In this document: piece after piece, positions 1-7,049 of the stretch | Layout of the letters: the number at the start of each line of letters is the position of its first letter | Position numbering within the stretch: position 1 is the first letter of the stretch | Assembly (NCBI GenBank): GCA_964400685.1 | Contig: CAYNVT010000099.1 | Coordinates: 1-15,972, forward strand | DNA length: 15,972 nt | Source of the DNA: DATCTV01 sp964400685 | GTDB taxonomy: Bacteria; Desulfobacterota; Desulfomonilia; UBA1062 | Direction: 5' to 3' | The notes under the pieces: generated by a model | Told to the model about the DNA's origin: nothing | Databases searched by the model: none | What the model saw: the letters and a program-made list of their open reading frames with translations, nothing else | Position numbers and translations under genes: made by a program

Positions 1-243
1 GACCTTTTTGGTATAGTCGCCGCCCTGGCATGTAACGAGGATGTCTGCTGTCGCGAGGGTTTTGACGTCGTACGCATCTACAAGAGGCTTCACGCCAAGC
101 CCTACATCGGGCCCCATCTGGCCGGCCTGGGATGTCGTTGCGAAGAACGCCTCATAGCCTTTGAAATCTTTCTCCGCCTTCATCCTGTCCATAAGGACCG
201 AGCCAACCATTCCCCTCCAGCCGATAAATCCTACTTTTACCAT
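1..243 (-). CDS. asd: Aspartate-semialdehyde dehydrogenase, N-terminal part (cut by window edge)
   Basis: Reduces L-aspartyl-4-phosphate to aspartate semialdehyde with NADPH, in the cytoplasm. This is the branch point to lysine/diaminopimelate, threonine and methionine. Translating the minus strand from the ATG at 243-241 gives 81 residues beginning MVKVGFIGWRGMVGSVLMDR. This closely matches the proteobacterial (E. coli-like) Asd branch. The Gly-rich nucleotide-binding turn GWRGMVGSVL is at residues 8-17, a TSQAGQ segment at 37-42 and CQGGDYT at 72-78. The start is fixed by an AGGAAGGA ribosome-binding site a few bases upstream. The catalytic Cys and His lie outside the window, so integrity cannot be judged. 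The leader carries a candidate promoter and a hairpin, described separately. Confidence 0.95.
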   Translation of the reverse strand, partial: MVKVGFIGWRGMVGSVLMDRMKAEKDFKGYEAFFATTSQAGQMGPDVGLGVKPLVDAYDVKTLATADILVTCQGGDYTKKV

Positions 244-270
244 GACGATTCCTTCCTTTGATTTTGAGTA

Positions 271-288
271 TCGCAAGCTCGCTTGCGA
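271..288. repeat. Perfect 8-bp inverted repeat (hairpin) in the asd leader
   Basis: TCGCAAGC at 271-278 and GCTTGCGA at 281-288 are perfect reverse complements separated by TC, so RNA from either strand could fold a tight stem-loop. It lies 28 bp upstream of the asd start codon and just downstream of a candidate asd -10 box. There is no following T-run, so it is not a typical terminator. It could be an operator, a stabilising 5' stem or a copy of a genomic palindromic repeat; the sequence alone does not decide. Confidence 0.6.
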
Positions 289-294
289 CACTAA

Positions 295-323
295 GAGATA
301 ATGATAAATCGGCCTCACGTCAA
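295..323 (-). promoter_or_regulatory. Candidate sigma70-type promoter for asd
   Basis: On the minus strand, TTGACG (323-318) and TATCTC (300-295) are separated by 17 bp. The -35 matches consensus at five of six positions; the -10 is weak. The expected start point, near 288, would place the 271-288 hairpin at the very 5' end of the asd transcript. Prediction from consensus matching only. Confidence 0.4.
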
Positions 324-370
324 TCTTAATCAGGTGAATCAAGCAAAAAATATTCTTTGGATAAATGTTG

Positions 371-398
371 TTGACAAACCGGGTTTTTAAAGGATAAC
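371..398 (+). promoter_or_regulatory. Promoter for tRNA-Val
   Basis: A perfect -35 TTGACA (371-376) is followed after 16 bp by GATAAC (393-398, four of six matches). The predicted transcription start falls a few bases before the first base of the mature tRNA at 412, which is the expected geometry for a tRNA gene. Confidence 0.6.
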
Positions 399-411
399 CA
401 AACAGCCACGC

Positions 412-486
412 AGGCGCGTAGCTCAGGGGGAGAGCACCACCTTGACGCGGTGGGGGTCTAGGGTTCAAATCCCTACGCGCCTACCA
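412..486 (+). tRNA. tRNA-Val(GAC), CCA encoded
   Basis: A full cloverleaf can be drawn. The acceptor stem pairs AGGCGCG (412-418) with CGCGCCT (476-482) through seven bases. The D stem is GCTC/GAGC (421-424/432-435). The anticodon stem CCACC/GGTGG (437-441/449-453) encloses the loop TTGACGC, with anticodon GAC at 444-446. The T arm is TAGGG/CCCTA with loop TTCAAAT (459-475). The discriminator is A483 and CCA is encoded at 484-486. The anticodon reads GUC/GUU valine codons. It appears to be a single-gene unit with its own promoter. No clear T-tailed terminator follows it. Confidence 0.96.
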
Positions 487-732
487 TTCATACCTTTTCT
501 GATGGGACTTTACCTAAAACCGCTCCTTTCATACTCATTTGTTACTCATTTTCACCTTTTCGTAACTGAGGAATCACTGTGATGTAATCATATCTTCGAT
601 ATTGAAATTTTCATTCCGGAATTGGCTACTAGTATTACAAAAAAAGTCCCGCATGTTTCAGCAATTCCTGTTTTGTAACCAGGGGCTTTCATTCCTGTTC
701 AATCAAATACATCTGTTAAATTTCTGCGGCAT
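487..732. other. Gene-free stretch between tRNA-Val and the YhhN-like gene
   Basis: About 245 bp of AT-rich sequence with no convincing coding frame. The longest open frames lack a ribosome-binding site and family resemblance. It contains two direct copies of ATTCCTGTT (664-672 and 691-699). It follows the 3' end of a tRNA gene, a common integration site, but no integrase remnant and no duplicated tRNA 3' end were recognised here. It could hold the 3' untranslated ends of both flanking units. Confidence 0.4.
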
Positions 733-1473
733 TCAACTCCTGGCAATCAGAAGCATTCCCGGGGTGTATAGTATCCATGTCGCAAAGAACGCGATGTCCG
801 AATAGACCGGTACATGCAGGTTATACACAAGCCCGATCAATTCCATGACAAAGACGAGTGTCGAACCCGCTGCAATTAGGACAGCGCTTTTATGCGGAAA
901 GAGTCTGCTGTGCAGCGATTCCCACCCTGTCCACAGGACGGTCGCGAGGCATATCCCATACACGATGCCGAGCCCCAGAAGCCCTACCTTGGCAAGGCCT
1001 GCAGCCACTGAGACAAGGAGCACTATAAAGGGGATATAAAAATAAAGCGGGAAAATGATTTTCTTCCATTGAAAGCGTCCGTCTTCGATGAAAAAGCCGA
1101 ACCCTTTTGCGCTCCGTATGGATATGAGCAGCAGCGCCGGTACAAAAAGATATCCGCCTATTTTAAATACAAACGGGTCACTCATGATTTTATATGTATT
1201 AAGCAGAACTGCAGCATCGCCAAGAAAGGTAAGCGTGAATGCAATCGCACGGATCAGCCCGCCGTGCTTTTCCTTTTCGCTTGAACAAGCCGCCCACGCA
1301 ATTGCCGTGCATAAGAAAGATGCGAGGAACTTGAGGTAAAATGTCGCACTAGATACGCCGCCATTGAGATAAGCGATAATATCAAGCACCACGAAAGCAA
1401 TATAAATGCATACAAGAACAAGACTGAGTACATTGACCGTGAGCCTCTTTTTTCCTGACGATACATTATTCAT
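733..1473 (-). CDS. YhhN/TMEM86-like integral membrane protein
   Basis: A 246-residue, very hydrophobic protein with about seven or eight predicted membrane segments, starting near residues 12-36 and ending at the C-terminus. The layout resembles the YhhN/TMEM86 family, whose animal members are lysoplasmalogenases that cleave the vinyl-ether bond of lysoplasmalogens. Supporting points are a KFL-containing second helix (49-51), the FLGD segment at 83-86 that matches the family's conserved membrane Asp, and a last helix pair of the right form. The second family acidic position, usually Ser-Asp, reads Met-Glu (210-211), so enzymatic activity is uncertain. The start at 1473 has an AGGGAGG site upstream. 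The gene begins 21 bp after the ADP-ribosylglycohydrolase and is probably co-transcribed with it. Confidence 0.6.
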   Translation of the reverse strand: MNNVSSGKKRLTVNVLSLVLVCIYIAFVVLDIIAYLNGGVSSATFYLKFLASFLCTAIAWAACSSEKEKHGGLIRAIAFTLTFLGDAAVLLNTYKIMSDPFVFKIGGYLFVPALLLISIRSAKGFGFFIEDGRFQWKKIIFPLYFYIPFIVLLVSVAAGLAKVGLLGLGIVYGICLATVLWTGWESLHSRLFPHKSAVLIAAGSTLVFVMELIGLVYNLHVPVYSDIAFFATWILYTPGMLLIARS

Positions 1474-1494
1474 ATATCCTCCCTGATTCTTTTA

Positions 1495-2271
1495 TCAATC
1501 ACCCGGAACATATTTCTTTATGAATGCTTTTGTGATTTCCCCGAGATATCCGTCAAGTATCTCATAAACTTTTGAGAGTATCGGTTCCGGAACACCTTTG
1601 TAAAACGCCTGGGCAATGCCGCCTGTTATACACGCCAATGTGTCGGTGTCGCCGCCAAGAGATACGGCTGTCCTTATGGCGTCTTCGAAGCCGGTTGATT
1701 CAATAAATGCCCTGATGGCCTGCGGCACGGTGCCCTGACAGGAGACATCAAATGCATATGAATCACGGATGTCGTCTATGGCGAAGCTCAAGTCGTAGCC
1801 AAAGGTCTTTTCGATAAAATCACTGATTTCAATTTTTGTTTTTCCCGACCTAGCCAGGAATATTGCGGCTGCTACTGCCTGTCCGCCCTTTATCCCTTCA
1901 GGGTGACTGTGAGTAATTTCAGTGAATTCTCTGGCCTTCTGCATGACTACATCGATATCATTGAAAGCATAACCCACAGGGCTTATTCGCATTGCGGCCC
2001 CGTTGCCCCAGCTGTTGTAGGGTTTGCTGTGGCTGCCTTGCGCCCATTTCCTGAAAGCGCCGCCGTAACCGGCATTGGGATATAAATTGAAGAACTTCTT
2101 CAGATTGTCCGCATATGGAGTGCAGGTCAGAATCGAATCGGCCAGGGCAACAGTCAGGATAGAATCATCGGTAAAAAAGTTTCCGCCGGTGAACAGCTCG
2201 AAATTCTTGGTTTTTATATTGTTCCATTCATATACTGATCCGATAATGTCACCGGCTATGGCCCCGATCAT
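1495..2271 (-). CDS. ADP-ribosylglycohydrolase family protein (DraG/ARH type)
   Basis: A 258-residue cytoplasmic enzyme of the family that removes ADP-ribose from proteins or small molecules using a dinuclear Mg/Mn centre. The signature elements are in order: GDIIGS at 7-12, TDDS at 34-37 (metal ligands T34, D35, D36), GNGAAMR at 89-95, THSHPEG at 120-126 and GGDTDTLA at 206-213 (metal ligands D208, D210, T211). All expected acidic ligands are present and the length is typical for a single-domain member. The substrate cannot be read from sequence: no nitrogenase, DraT or other ADP-ribosyltransferase gene is in the window. No good ribosome-binding site precedes the ATG; a palindrome lies immediately upstream instead. 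It is probably translated within the minus-strand run that begins at 4454. Confidence 0.9.
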   Translation of the reverse strand: MIGAIAGDIIGSVYEWNNIKTKNFELFTGGNFFTDDSILTVALADSILTCTPYADNLKKFFNLYPNAGYGGAFRKWAQGSHSKPYNSWGNGAAMRISPVGYAFNDIDVVMQKAREFTEITHSHPEGIKGGQAVAAAIFLARSGKTKIEISDFIEKTFGYDLSFAIDDIRDSYAFDVSCQGTVPQAIRAFIESTGFEDAIRTAVSLGGDTDTLACITGGIAQAFYKGVPEPILSKVYEILDGYLGEITKAFIKKYVPGD

Positions 2272-2284
2272 ACTGACTGTCAGT
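2272..2284. repeat. Hyphenated palindrome abutting the ADP-ribosylglycohydrolase start
   Basis: ACTGAC-T-GTCAGT, a perfect 6-bp inverted repeat around a single base, ends directly before the start codon of the minus-strand gene at 2271. It occupies the place where a ribosome-binding site would normally be. It could be a protein-binding half-site pair or a chance palindrome. Confidence 0.4.
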
Positions 2285-2306
2285 CTTAATCGTTACAGAA
2301 AAGGCT

Positions 2307-2585
2307 CTACAGACACAGTATTTCGTCTATGGTGAGGTCCTGCACCCTGACCGGGTCAATCCCTTTTATCCGCGCTGCCAGCTCTTTGGCTGAGATCTCT
2401 TTCATCGTGCAGATGATCCTGTAATCATGTTTTTCAAGCCACAGGAAAAAGTTCCATGCGTTGCAGTCCTTGCACTGGTTTTTTTTCTTTTCCTTATAGG
2501 CGTTGCCGGTCAGCGATTCGAGTTCTTTATGTTTCGGGCACTTGATATCCATACAAAAAGTTCCGGACTTGTATTTTTTTATCAT
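2307..2585 (-). CDS. Small Cys-rich protein, family not recognised
   Basis: I do not recognise this 92-residue protein. The start is set at the ATG at 2585-2583 because AAGGAG lies seven bases upstream; an in-frame ATG 11 codons earlier has no such site. It is basic and Lys-rich in its first half. It has C11-X4-C16 followed by H19, and a CxxC pair at 38-41 (CKDC), which together could form a zinc site. The aromatic stretch WNFFLWLEKH (44-53) follows, and the second half appears helical (ISAKELAARIKG at 64-75). There is no signal peptide or membrane segment, so it is probably cytoplasmic. It lies 69 bp downstream of the GH123-like gene and 35 bp upstream of the ADP-ribosylglycohydrolase, all on the same strand, so it may be part of one operon. 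Metal binding is inference from Cys spacing. Confidence 0.7.
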   Translation of the reverse strand: MIKKYKSGTFCMDIKCPKHKELESLTGNAYKEKKKNQCKDCNAWNFFLWLEKHDYRIICTMKEISAKELAARIKGIDPVRVQDLTIDEILCL

Positions 2586-2654
2586 CGCTTCACTCCTTGT
2601 ACATAATTGTTGGTTCAACCTTTATCATTTACACAAGTTTTGCTCAACCTGGTA

Positions 2655-4454
2655 TTAGGGATGGTTATTAATAATCAAATCGGCAACCTCTTTTCTCACC
2701 TCGTACAGGACCTTGCCGTCGTGCGTCCACGGCGGGCTCAGCGGGTTATACAGTCCCAGAACAGGTGCAACGCCCATCTGTGTGTAAGCCCTGGATACGA
2801 CGCTTTTAACCGTGTCCACACCTGCGACGGATGACGCCATCTTGAACATCTCCCAGTCTTCAAGCCCGTCCCTTGTCTGCTTCAGGCGGATTGAGGTGAT
2901 GGGGCCGTTGATCGATATCCCCTCAGGAGAACCGGCAGGTGCCAATGTGCCGTTATTATCACCGGGATAGAACAGGAACCCGTCGCCGTTGCGTGAAGAA
3001 ACAGGGAAGGCGACCGGGTCTTTGAGCTTGCCCCAGGGGTCGTCTTTTACCCAGTACATGGTGCTCCAGTAAAGGAAACCGGTCGCACCCTCGTACCATG
3101 CACCCCACATGAGAATGCGCGGCTCGTAGCCGATTGTTGTATCGATATCATAACCCGGATACGGGGGGACCGTTGCAAGACAGACATAAAACCAGAGTTC
3201 ACGACCGTCTGCGAGCATTTGTGCATACTGTTCGCGTCCCGCATATTTAATGCCGATTGCGCCGAGGAACCAGTCATCGTATTTCGTGACCTCGGGGCAC
3301 CATATGTCGATTGTGTCGTCAAGGTCCTTTACCCACCAGTTTGTTACAAGGAATGCGCCTTTCCAGTCAGGGTCCGCCTCGAGGATGAGCTTAATATCAT
3401 TTGCCACGACGTCATAGCTTTCCGCATTGGTGAACGGTTCATCCAGGACATACATGTAGACCCTGTCCATCCAGCCTTTTTCCTTGAGGTGTCTTGCGAA
3501 TTCTTTTGCAGCCTCTTTGTACTGTTCATCGGTCAGGTTCATCTCCATCCAGCCGGTGCCGCCCGGGTAGAAGAAGCCTGCATTGAAGCGGTATAAAGGA
3601 ACCTCGTCATTATAGAAGCTTCCGTCGAGCCTCGGGCCCATGACAGTATCGTAATTAGACCAGTCAACAGGCAGAAGATGTCCGTCGCTTCCGAATAAGA
3701 AAGGATATTCCAGCATGCCCACTGTACTGAAAGAGTCTATCCTGTGTCTGTGAAGCTCCTGTTCGTAATTGTTCTTAGCTTCCGTTAAGGCGGCTGCCGG
3801 ATGATATTGAAGCGCACTTTCCGGCAAGAGCCCGTAAGAGGTAGCTATCGTTTTTTCCCTGGGGATGCTGAAATCCCAGACTGTCATGTTCACGTCTACA
3901 TAAACCGGCTTCATACCGGCGGCGGTTATCTGAAGCCTTCCGGTATAAGCCCCGGCCGGGGTTTCTTCCGGGACATAAACTTCAACCCATACTGGCTGGT
4001 TTTTCAGTTTTGCTACATCAAAAGGTGCACCTGTTGCCGGATGTTCCGGATTATACGGATCGACGAAAGGGATCAGGGGGTCGGGATAATTACCGGACAG
4101 CCTCATATTCCCGACCACACCGTAAAGGAAAGAAGGGCTGTCCACTTTTACATAATATTCCCTGTACAGGGTAATGTTCTCTTTGGGGATAGCGGCACCA
4201 TCAGGTCCGGTGAGATCAGCTACCGTAACATTGACGTCTCTAAGACCTTTAAGCCCGCCACCAACGACAACCTGGAATGATTCGTATTCATTTCTTGCGG
4301 CATATATGAAAGCCTGAGAATCTGTTCCTGCAGGCGTGTTCATCATGACCCTCTCGGTTGACGGTTCGACCCATACCTTGATTCCATCATTGCAGGCGCC
4401 AATACAAATCAGGATAATAATAGACAAAACAAGTTCAGTTATTCTTTTGTTCAT
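2655..4454 (-). CDS. DUF4091 / GH123-type putative glycoside hydrolase, lipoprotein
   Basis: A 599-residue protein with a lipoprotein signal: a hydrophobic stretch ending LICIGAC, with the lipidated Cys predicted at residue 21. It is thus probably anchored in the outer or inner membrane facing the periplasm or surface. Residues of about 30-200 form a beta-rich N-terminal domain. The central part looks like a TIM barrel, and the C-terminal part carries TRDGLEDWEMFK near residue 527, a hallmark of DUF4091. That Pfam family is the catalytic domain of GH123 (beta-N-acetylgalactosaminidases), which uses an adjacent Asp-Glu pair. Here MYVLDEP gives D338-E339 in the right setting. The substrate is unknown. 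The start at 4454 is chosen over an in-frame ATG seven codons earlier because GAGGAG precedes it by about seven bases and the signal peptide then begins correctly. First gene of the minus-strand run. Confidence 0.82.
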   Translation of the reverse strand: MNKRITELVLSIIILICIGACNDGIKVWVEPSTERVMMNTPAGTDSQAFIYAARNEYESFQVVVGGGLKGLRDVNVTVADLTGPDGAAIPKENITLYREYYVKVDSPSFLYGVVGNMRLSGNYPDPLIPFVDPYNPEHPATGAPFDVAKLKNQPVWVEVYVPEETPAGAYTGRLQITAAGMKPVYVDVNMTVWDFSIPREKTIATSYGLLPESALQYHPAAALTEAKNNYEQELHRHRIDSFSTVGMLEYPFLFGSDGHLLPVDWSNYDTVMGPRLDGSFYNDEVPLYRFNAGFFYPGGTGWMEMNLTDEQYKEAAKEFARHLKEKGWMDRVYMYVLDEPFTNAESYDVVANDIKLILEADPDWKGAFLVTNWWVKDLDDTIDIWCPEVTKYDDWFLGAIGIKYAGREQYAQMLADGRELWFYVCLATVPPYPGYDIDTTIGYEPRILMWGAWYEGATGFLYWSTMYWVKDDPWGKLKDPVAFPVSSRNGDGFLFYPGDNNGTLAPAGSPEGISINGPITSIRLKQTRDGLEDWEMFKMASSVAGVDTVKSVVSRAYTQMGVAPVLGLYNPLSPPWTHDGKVLYEVRKEVADLIINNHP

Positions 4455-4496
4455 ATAAGACTCCTCATACGTCAATCATAAACAATGAATAACGAG

Positions 4497-4523
4497 TTTA
4501 TAATCAGGCTGACGATGATTCAA
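4497..4523 (-). promoter_or_regulatory. Candidate promoter for the minus-strand run starting with the GH123-like gene
   Basis: On the minus strand TTGAAT (4523-4518) is followed after 15 bp by TATAAA (4502-4497, five of six matches). The spacer is shorter than ideal. The expected start point is about 35 bp before the start codon at 4454. Consensus match only. Confidence 0.33.
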
Positions 4524-4530
4524 GCCGATA

Positions 4531-4585
4531 TTTTAAAATGTTTTAAAAAATTCCATTTGCTTTGCAGGTAGCTCTGTCCGATAAT
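4531..4585 (+). promoter_or_regulatory. Candidate promoter with AT-rich upstream element for the patatin gene
   Basis: TTGCTT (4557-4562), a 17-bp spacer and GATAAT (4580-4585, five of six matches). Directly upstream lies an AT-only tract made of two TTTTAAAA blocks (4531-4538 and 4541-4548) in the position of an alpha-subunit UP element. The leader to the ATG at 4704 would be about 110 bases. The same intergenic region also serves the divergent minus-strand run. Confidence 0.42.
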
Positions 4586-4703
4586 TCTTCAGGCTTTTTG
4601 TTTTCATTACGCCGGGTGCTTACTGGCAGCTTCTGCATACCGGAAAAGCGTGTAACGTAGCATGCCGGGGCTTAATTGTTAAGGGCGACAGGGGGGGGCA
4701 ATC

Positions 4704-6914
4704 ATGCGTATCAGTAACGGTAAAACCAGTCTGATCCTATTTATAATAATGCTTGCCGGTCTGTTCGTGGCTGTAGACGCCTGGGCAAGGCCCACTGTTG
4801 GGCTCGTGCTTAGCGGAGGCGGTGCCAGAGGGGCTGCACATGTCGGGGTCATACAGGTCCTTGAAGAGATGAACATTCCCGTTGATTTCATTGCAGGCAC
4901 CAGCATGGGCTCGATAGTAGGAGGTTTGTATGCAATAGGAACTCCGCCGGAAGAGATAGAGCAGCTGACTACAAGGATGGACTGGAGTGAAATGTTCAGC
5001 GATACGATACCCAGGCAGATGCAGACATATCGACAGAAGGAAGGGCAGGAGAACTATATCTTAAGCGTATCGATTGATTCAAAGAAGGGACTGCGAGCCC
5101 CTAAGGGACTAATATCAGGCAAGAAACTCGACCTTACGCTCAGGGCGTTGACCCTCGGGGCAGGAGATGATTTCAATGCCTACCCTATCCCTTTCAGCGC
5201 AGTGGCCACGAATGTGGAGACAGGGAAGATGGTTGTGCTTAATAAAGGAGATCTCGCAATATCCCTGCGGGCCAGCATGGCTATTCCCGTGGCGTTTTCC
5301 CCGGTAGTGATCAACGGTATTCAGCTGATTGACGGAGGTGTGTCGAGAAACCTGCCGATTGATGTGGCCCGGCAGATGGGTGCCGATGTAGTAATCGCCG
5401 TCAATATAGGCACTCCGCTGAATAATGCAGAAAACATTAACAATGTCCTGAATATTGCTGATCAGACGACCGGTTTTCTGACGAATGATAACGTCGAACA
5501 GCAGATCAAAACGCTCAAAGAGGGTGACACCCTGATAACCCCGGATCTTGGAGATATAACGACAGGAAGTTTTGGCAGGATGGAGGAAGCTGTTGAGATA
5601 GGAAGGAAAACGGCATTGGCCATGACTGATGAGTTAAAGCGCTACTCGGTGAGTCCAGAAGAGTACAAAGCCTTCCGCGCTGGTCAGCTTAAGGCGTCGC
5701 ACCGTCCCGGCAAGATTGAATTCGTCGAGATAGCCCAGAAAAAGCAGATCATCAATACGAACTTATTGAAAAAATATCTCAGCTACGTGCTTAACAAGAC
5801 AAAGCGAAAGAAGGCAGAACCTGATGTACTCGCACAGACCATCTTTCAGATGTATCAACGGGAGGACCTTGAGAATATCGACTTCAAGCTCATCGAGAAA
5901 AACGGAAAACAGGGCATTCTACTCGAGCCCAGGCTGAAGGAGCATATCCAGCACAATATCGACCTTGGGTTCAAGCTGTCCAACGATTTCAAAGGCAATA
6001 CCGGATACGATATCATGCTGGAATACAGGATGACCCATATCAACAGGCTGAATGCGGACTGGAAGAACCGGTTCAGGTTCGGTGAGATACGCGAGGCCTA
6101 CACCGAATTCTACCAGCCTCTTGAACCTGAGGCCTGGAGGGCTTTTGTGGCTCCGTACGGGATGTACGATTCGAATCCATATTATGTATACGACGGATCG
6201 TCACGCCTTGCCCAATACCAGTTCGACGATGTGTATGCCGGGGCCGACATCGGATATCAGATGGCTGAATTCGGGGAGGTGCGGATCGGCCTTTTTGCAG
6301 GATCGAGTGATACGGAACTCAAGACCGGAGACCCGTCACTGCCGGAAGTGGGTTTCCACAATGCCGGCTACAGGGCAAGCCTTGTCTTTGATCAGCTCGA
6401 CAATACGTCATTTCCTCATAGCGGCGGGTATCTTAATGCGGTCTTTACAGCCGGAAGGAAGGGGCTCGGATCTGACGAAAACTTTGATGCAATAGAGACG
6501 ATGGGCCTGGTACCGGTCACATTTGGCAGGAGTACGATTTCAGCCAAAGCGAGGTGGGATTCGTTGATGGACGGCACGGAAGATTTCAACCAGCTGTTCT
6601 TCCTGGGAGGATTTCTGGAGCTCTCAGGAATGGTTCAGAACCAGCTTTATGGACAGCAGCTGATTCTGGGCGAACTCATATATACGTTCAGGCTCCTGAA
6701 ACAGAAGGTGTTCAACAACGATCTGTACGCGGGATGTTCTGTAGAAGCAGGCAACACATGGATGAGCAAGTCGGATGTGAGTTTTGATGATCTACGCGGA
6801 GCGTTCAGCGTATTCCTCGGTGCAGATTCCATCATAGGGCCTGTATATCTGGCATATGGACATGCCGAAGGCGGCAACAATGCAGTCTATTTCTACATCG
6901 GCTCATTCTTCTGA
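4704..6914 (+). CDS. Patatin-like phospholipase with POTRA and outer-membrane beta-barrel (type Vd autotransporter, PlpD-like)
   Basis: A 736-residue exported protein. A Sec signal peptide covers about residues 1-28, with a probable cut near AWA-RP. A patatin domain (about 30-310) has the oxyanion loop SGGGARG at 37-43, the nucleophile elbow GTSMG with Ser67 at 65-69, and DGG with catalytic Asp210 at 210-212, so the Ser-Asp dyad is complete. A POTRA-like segment spans about 336-410. The remainder is a beta-rich, Tyr/Gly-rich region ending in Phe, as expected for a 16-stranded BamA/FhaC-like barrel. Known relatives (PlpD of Pseudomonas) are phospholipase A enzymes exported to the cell surface or medium. 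The start ATG has a G-rich stretch (GGGGGGG) six bases upstream. No gene lies between it and htpX; the two share a strand. Confidence 0.92.
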   Translation: MRISNGKTSLILFIIMLAGLFVAVDAWARPTVGLVLSGGGARGAAHVGVIQVLEEMNIPVDFIAGTSMGSIVGGLYAIGTPPEEIEQLTTRMDWSEMFSDTIPRQMQTYRQKEGQENYILSVSIDSKKGLRAPKGLISGKKLDLTLRALTLGAGDDFNAYPIPFSAVATNVETGKMVVLNKGDLAISLRASMAIPVAFSPVVINGIQLIDGGVSRNLPIDVARQMGADVVIAVNIGTPLNNAENINNVLNIADQTTGFLTNDNVEQQIKTLKEGDTLITPDLGDITTGSFGRMEEAVEIGRKTALAMTDELKRYSVSPEEYKAFRAGQLKASHRPGKIEFVEIAQKKQIINTNLLKKYLSYVLNKTKRKKAEPDVLAQTIFQMYQREDLENIDFKLIEKNGKQGILLEPRLKEHIQHNIDLGFKLSNDFKGNTGYDIMLEYRMTHINRLNADWKNRFRFGEIREAYTEFYQPLEPEAWRAFVAPYGMYDSNPYYVYDGSSRLAQYQFDDVYAGADIGYQMAEFGEVRIGLFAGSSDTELKTGDPSLPEVGFHNAGYRASLVFDQLDNTSFPHSGGYLNAVFTAGRKGLGSDENFDAIETMGLVPVTFGRSTISAKARWDSLMDGTEDFNQLFFLGGFLELSGMVQNQLYGQQLILGELIYTFRLLKQKVFNNDLYAGCSVEAGNTWMSKSDVSFDDLRGAFSVFLGADSIIGPVYLAYGHAEGGNNAVYFYIGSFF

Positions 6915-6930
6915 AGCCGTAGCATTTAAT

Positions 6931-6979
6931 ATTTTTACAATGAAAATCTTTTAATTCAATTGTCAAAAATTGTAAAAAT
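6931..6979. repeat. 11-bp AT-rich inverted repeat between the patatin gene and htpX
   Basis: ATTTTTACAAT (6931-6941) and ATTGTAAAAAT (6969-6979) are perfect reverse complements separated by 27 bases. The stem is nearly all A-T, so as an RNA hairpin it would be weak. As DNA it looks more like a pair of operator half-sites than a terminator. It ends 12 bp before the candidate -35 of htpX. Confidence 0.45.
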
Positions 6980-6991
6980 TATTGCGCCTTC

Positions 6992-7020
6992 TTGTTTACA
7001 CCACTTACTTTGCCGATAGT
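6992..7020 (+). promoter_or_regulatory. Candidate promoter for htpX
   Basis: TTGTTT (6992-6997), a 17-bp spacer and GATAGT (7015-7020) lie 30 bp upstream of the start codon. The match to sigma70 consensus is moderate. I see no convincing heat-shock (sigma32-type) motif, although htpX homologues are often stress-regulated. Confidence 0.3.
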
Positions 7021-7049
7021 CTCTTAACACAGTTTAAAGGAGGATATTC

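Noticed and set aside
602..805. 67-codon open frame after the tRNA, and a 34-codon minus-strand frame starting near 690
   Set aside because: Neither has a convincing ribosome-binding site or resemblance to an integrase or other known family.
2586..2618. Longer start of the small Cys-rich protein at 2618
   Set aside because: AAGGAG lies seven bases before the internal ATG at 2585, which the longer form would translate as coding sequence.
3801..4280. 159-codon open frame antisense to the GH123-like gene
   Set aside because: It is a shadow of a well-supported coding sequence, with no family resemblance or ribosome-binding site.
4455..4475. Longer start of the GH123-like lipoprotein at 4475
   Set aside because: The ATG seven codons later has GAGGAG at proper spacing and gives a normal lipoprotein signal peptide; the extension would include the ribosome-binding site as codons.
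6915..6985. Rho-independent terminator after the patatin gene
   Set aside because: The inverted repeat is almost all A-T with a 27-base loop and no T-run directly after it, unlike an intrinsic terminator.
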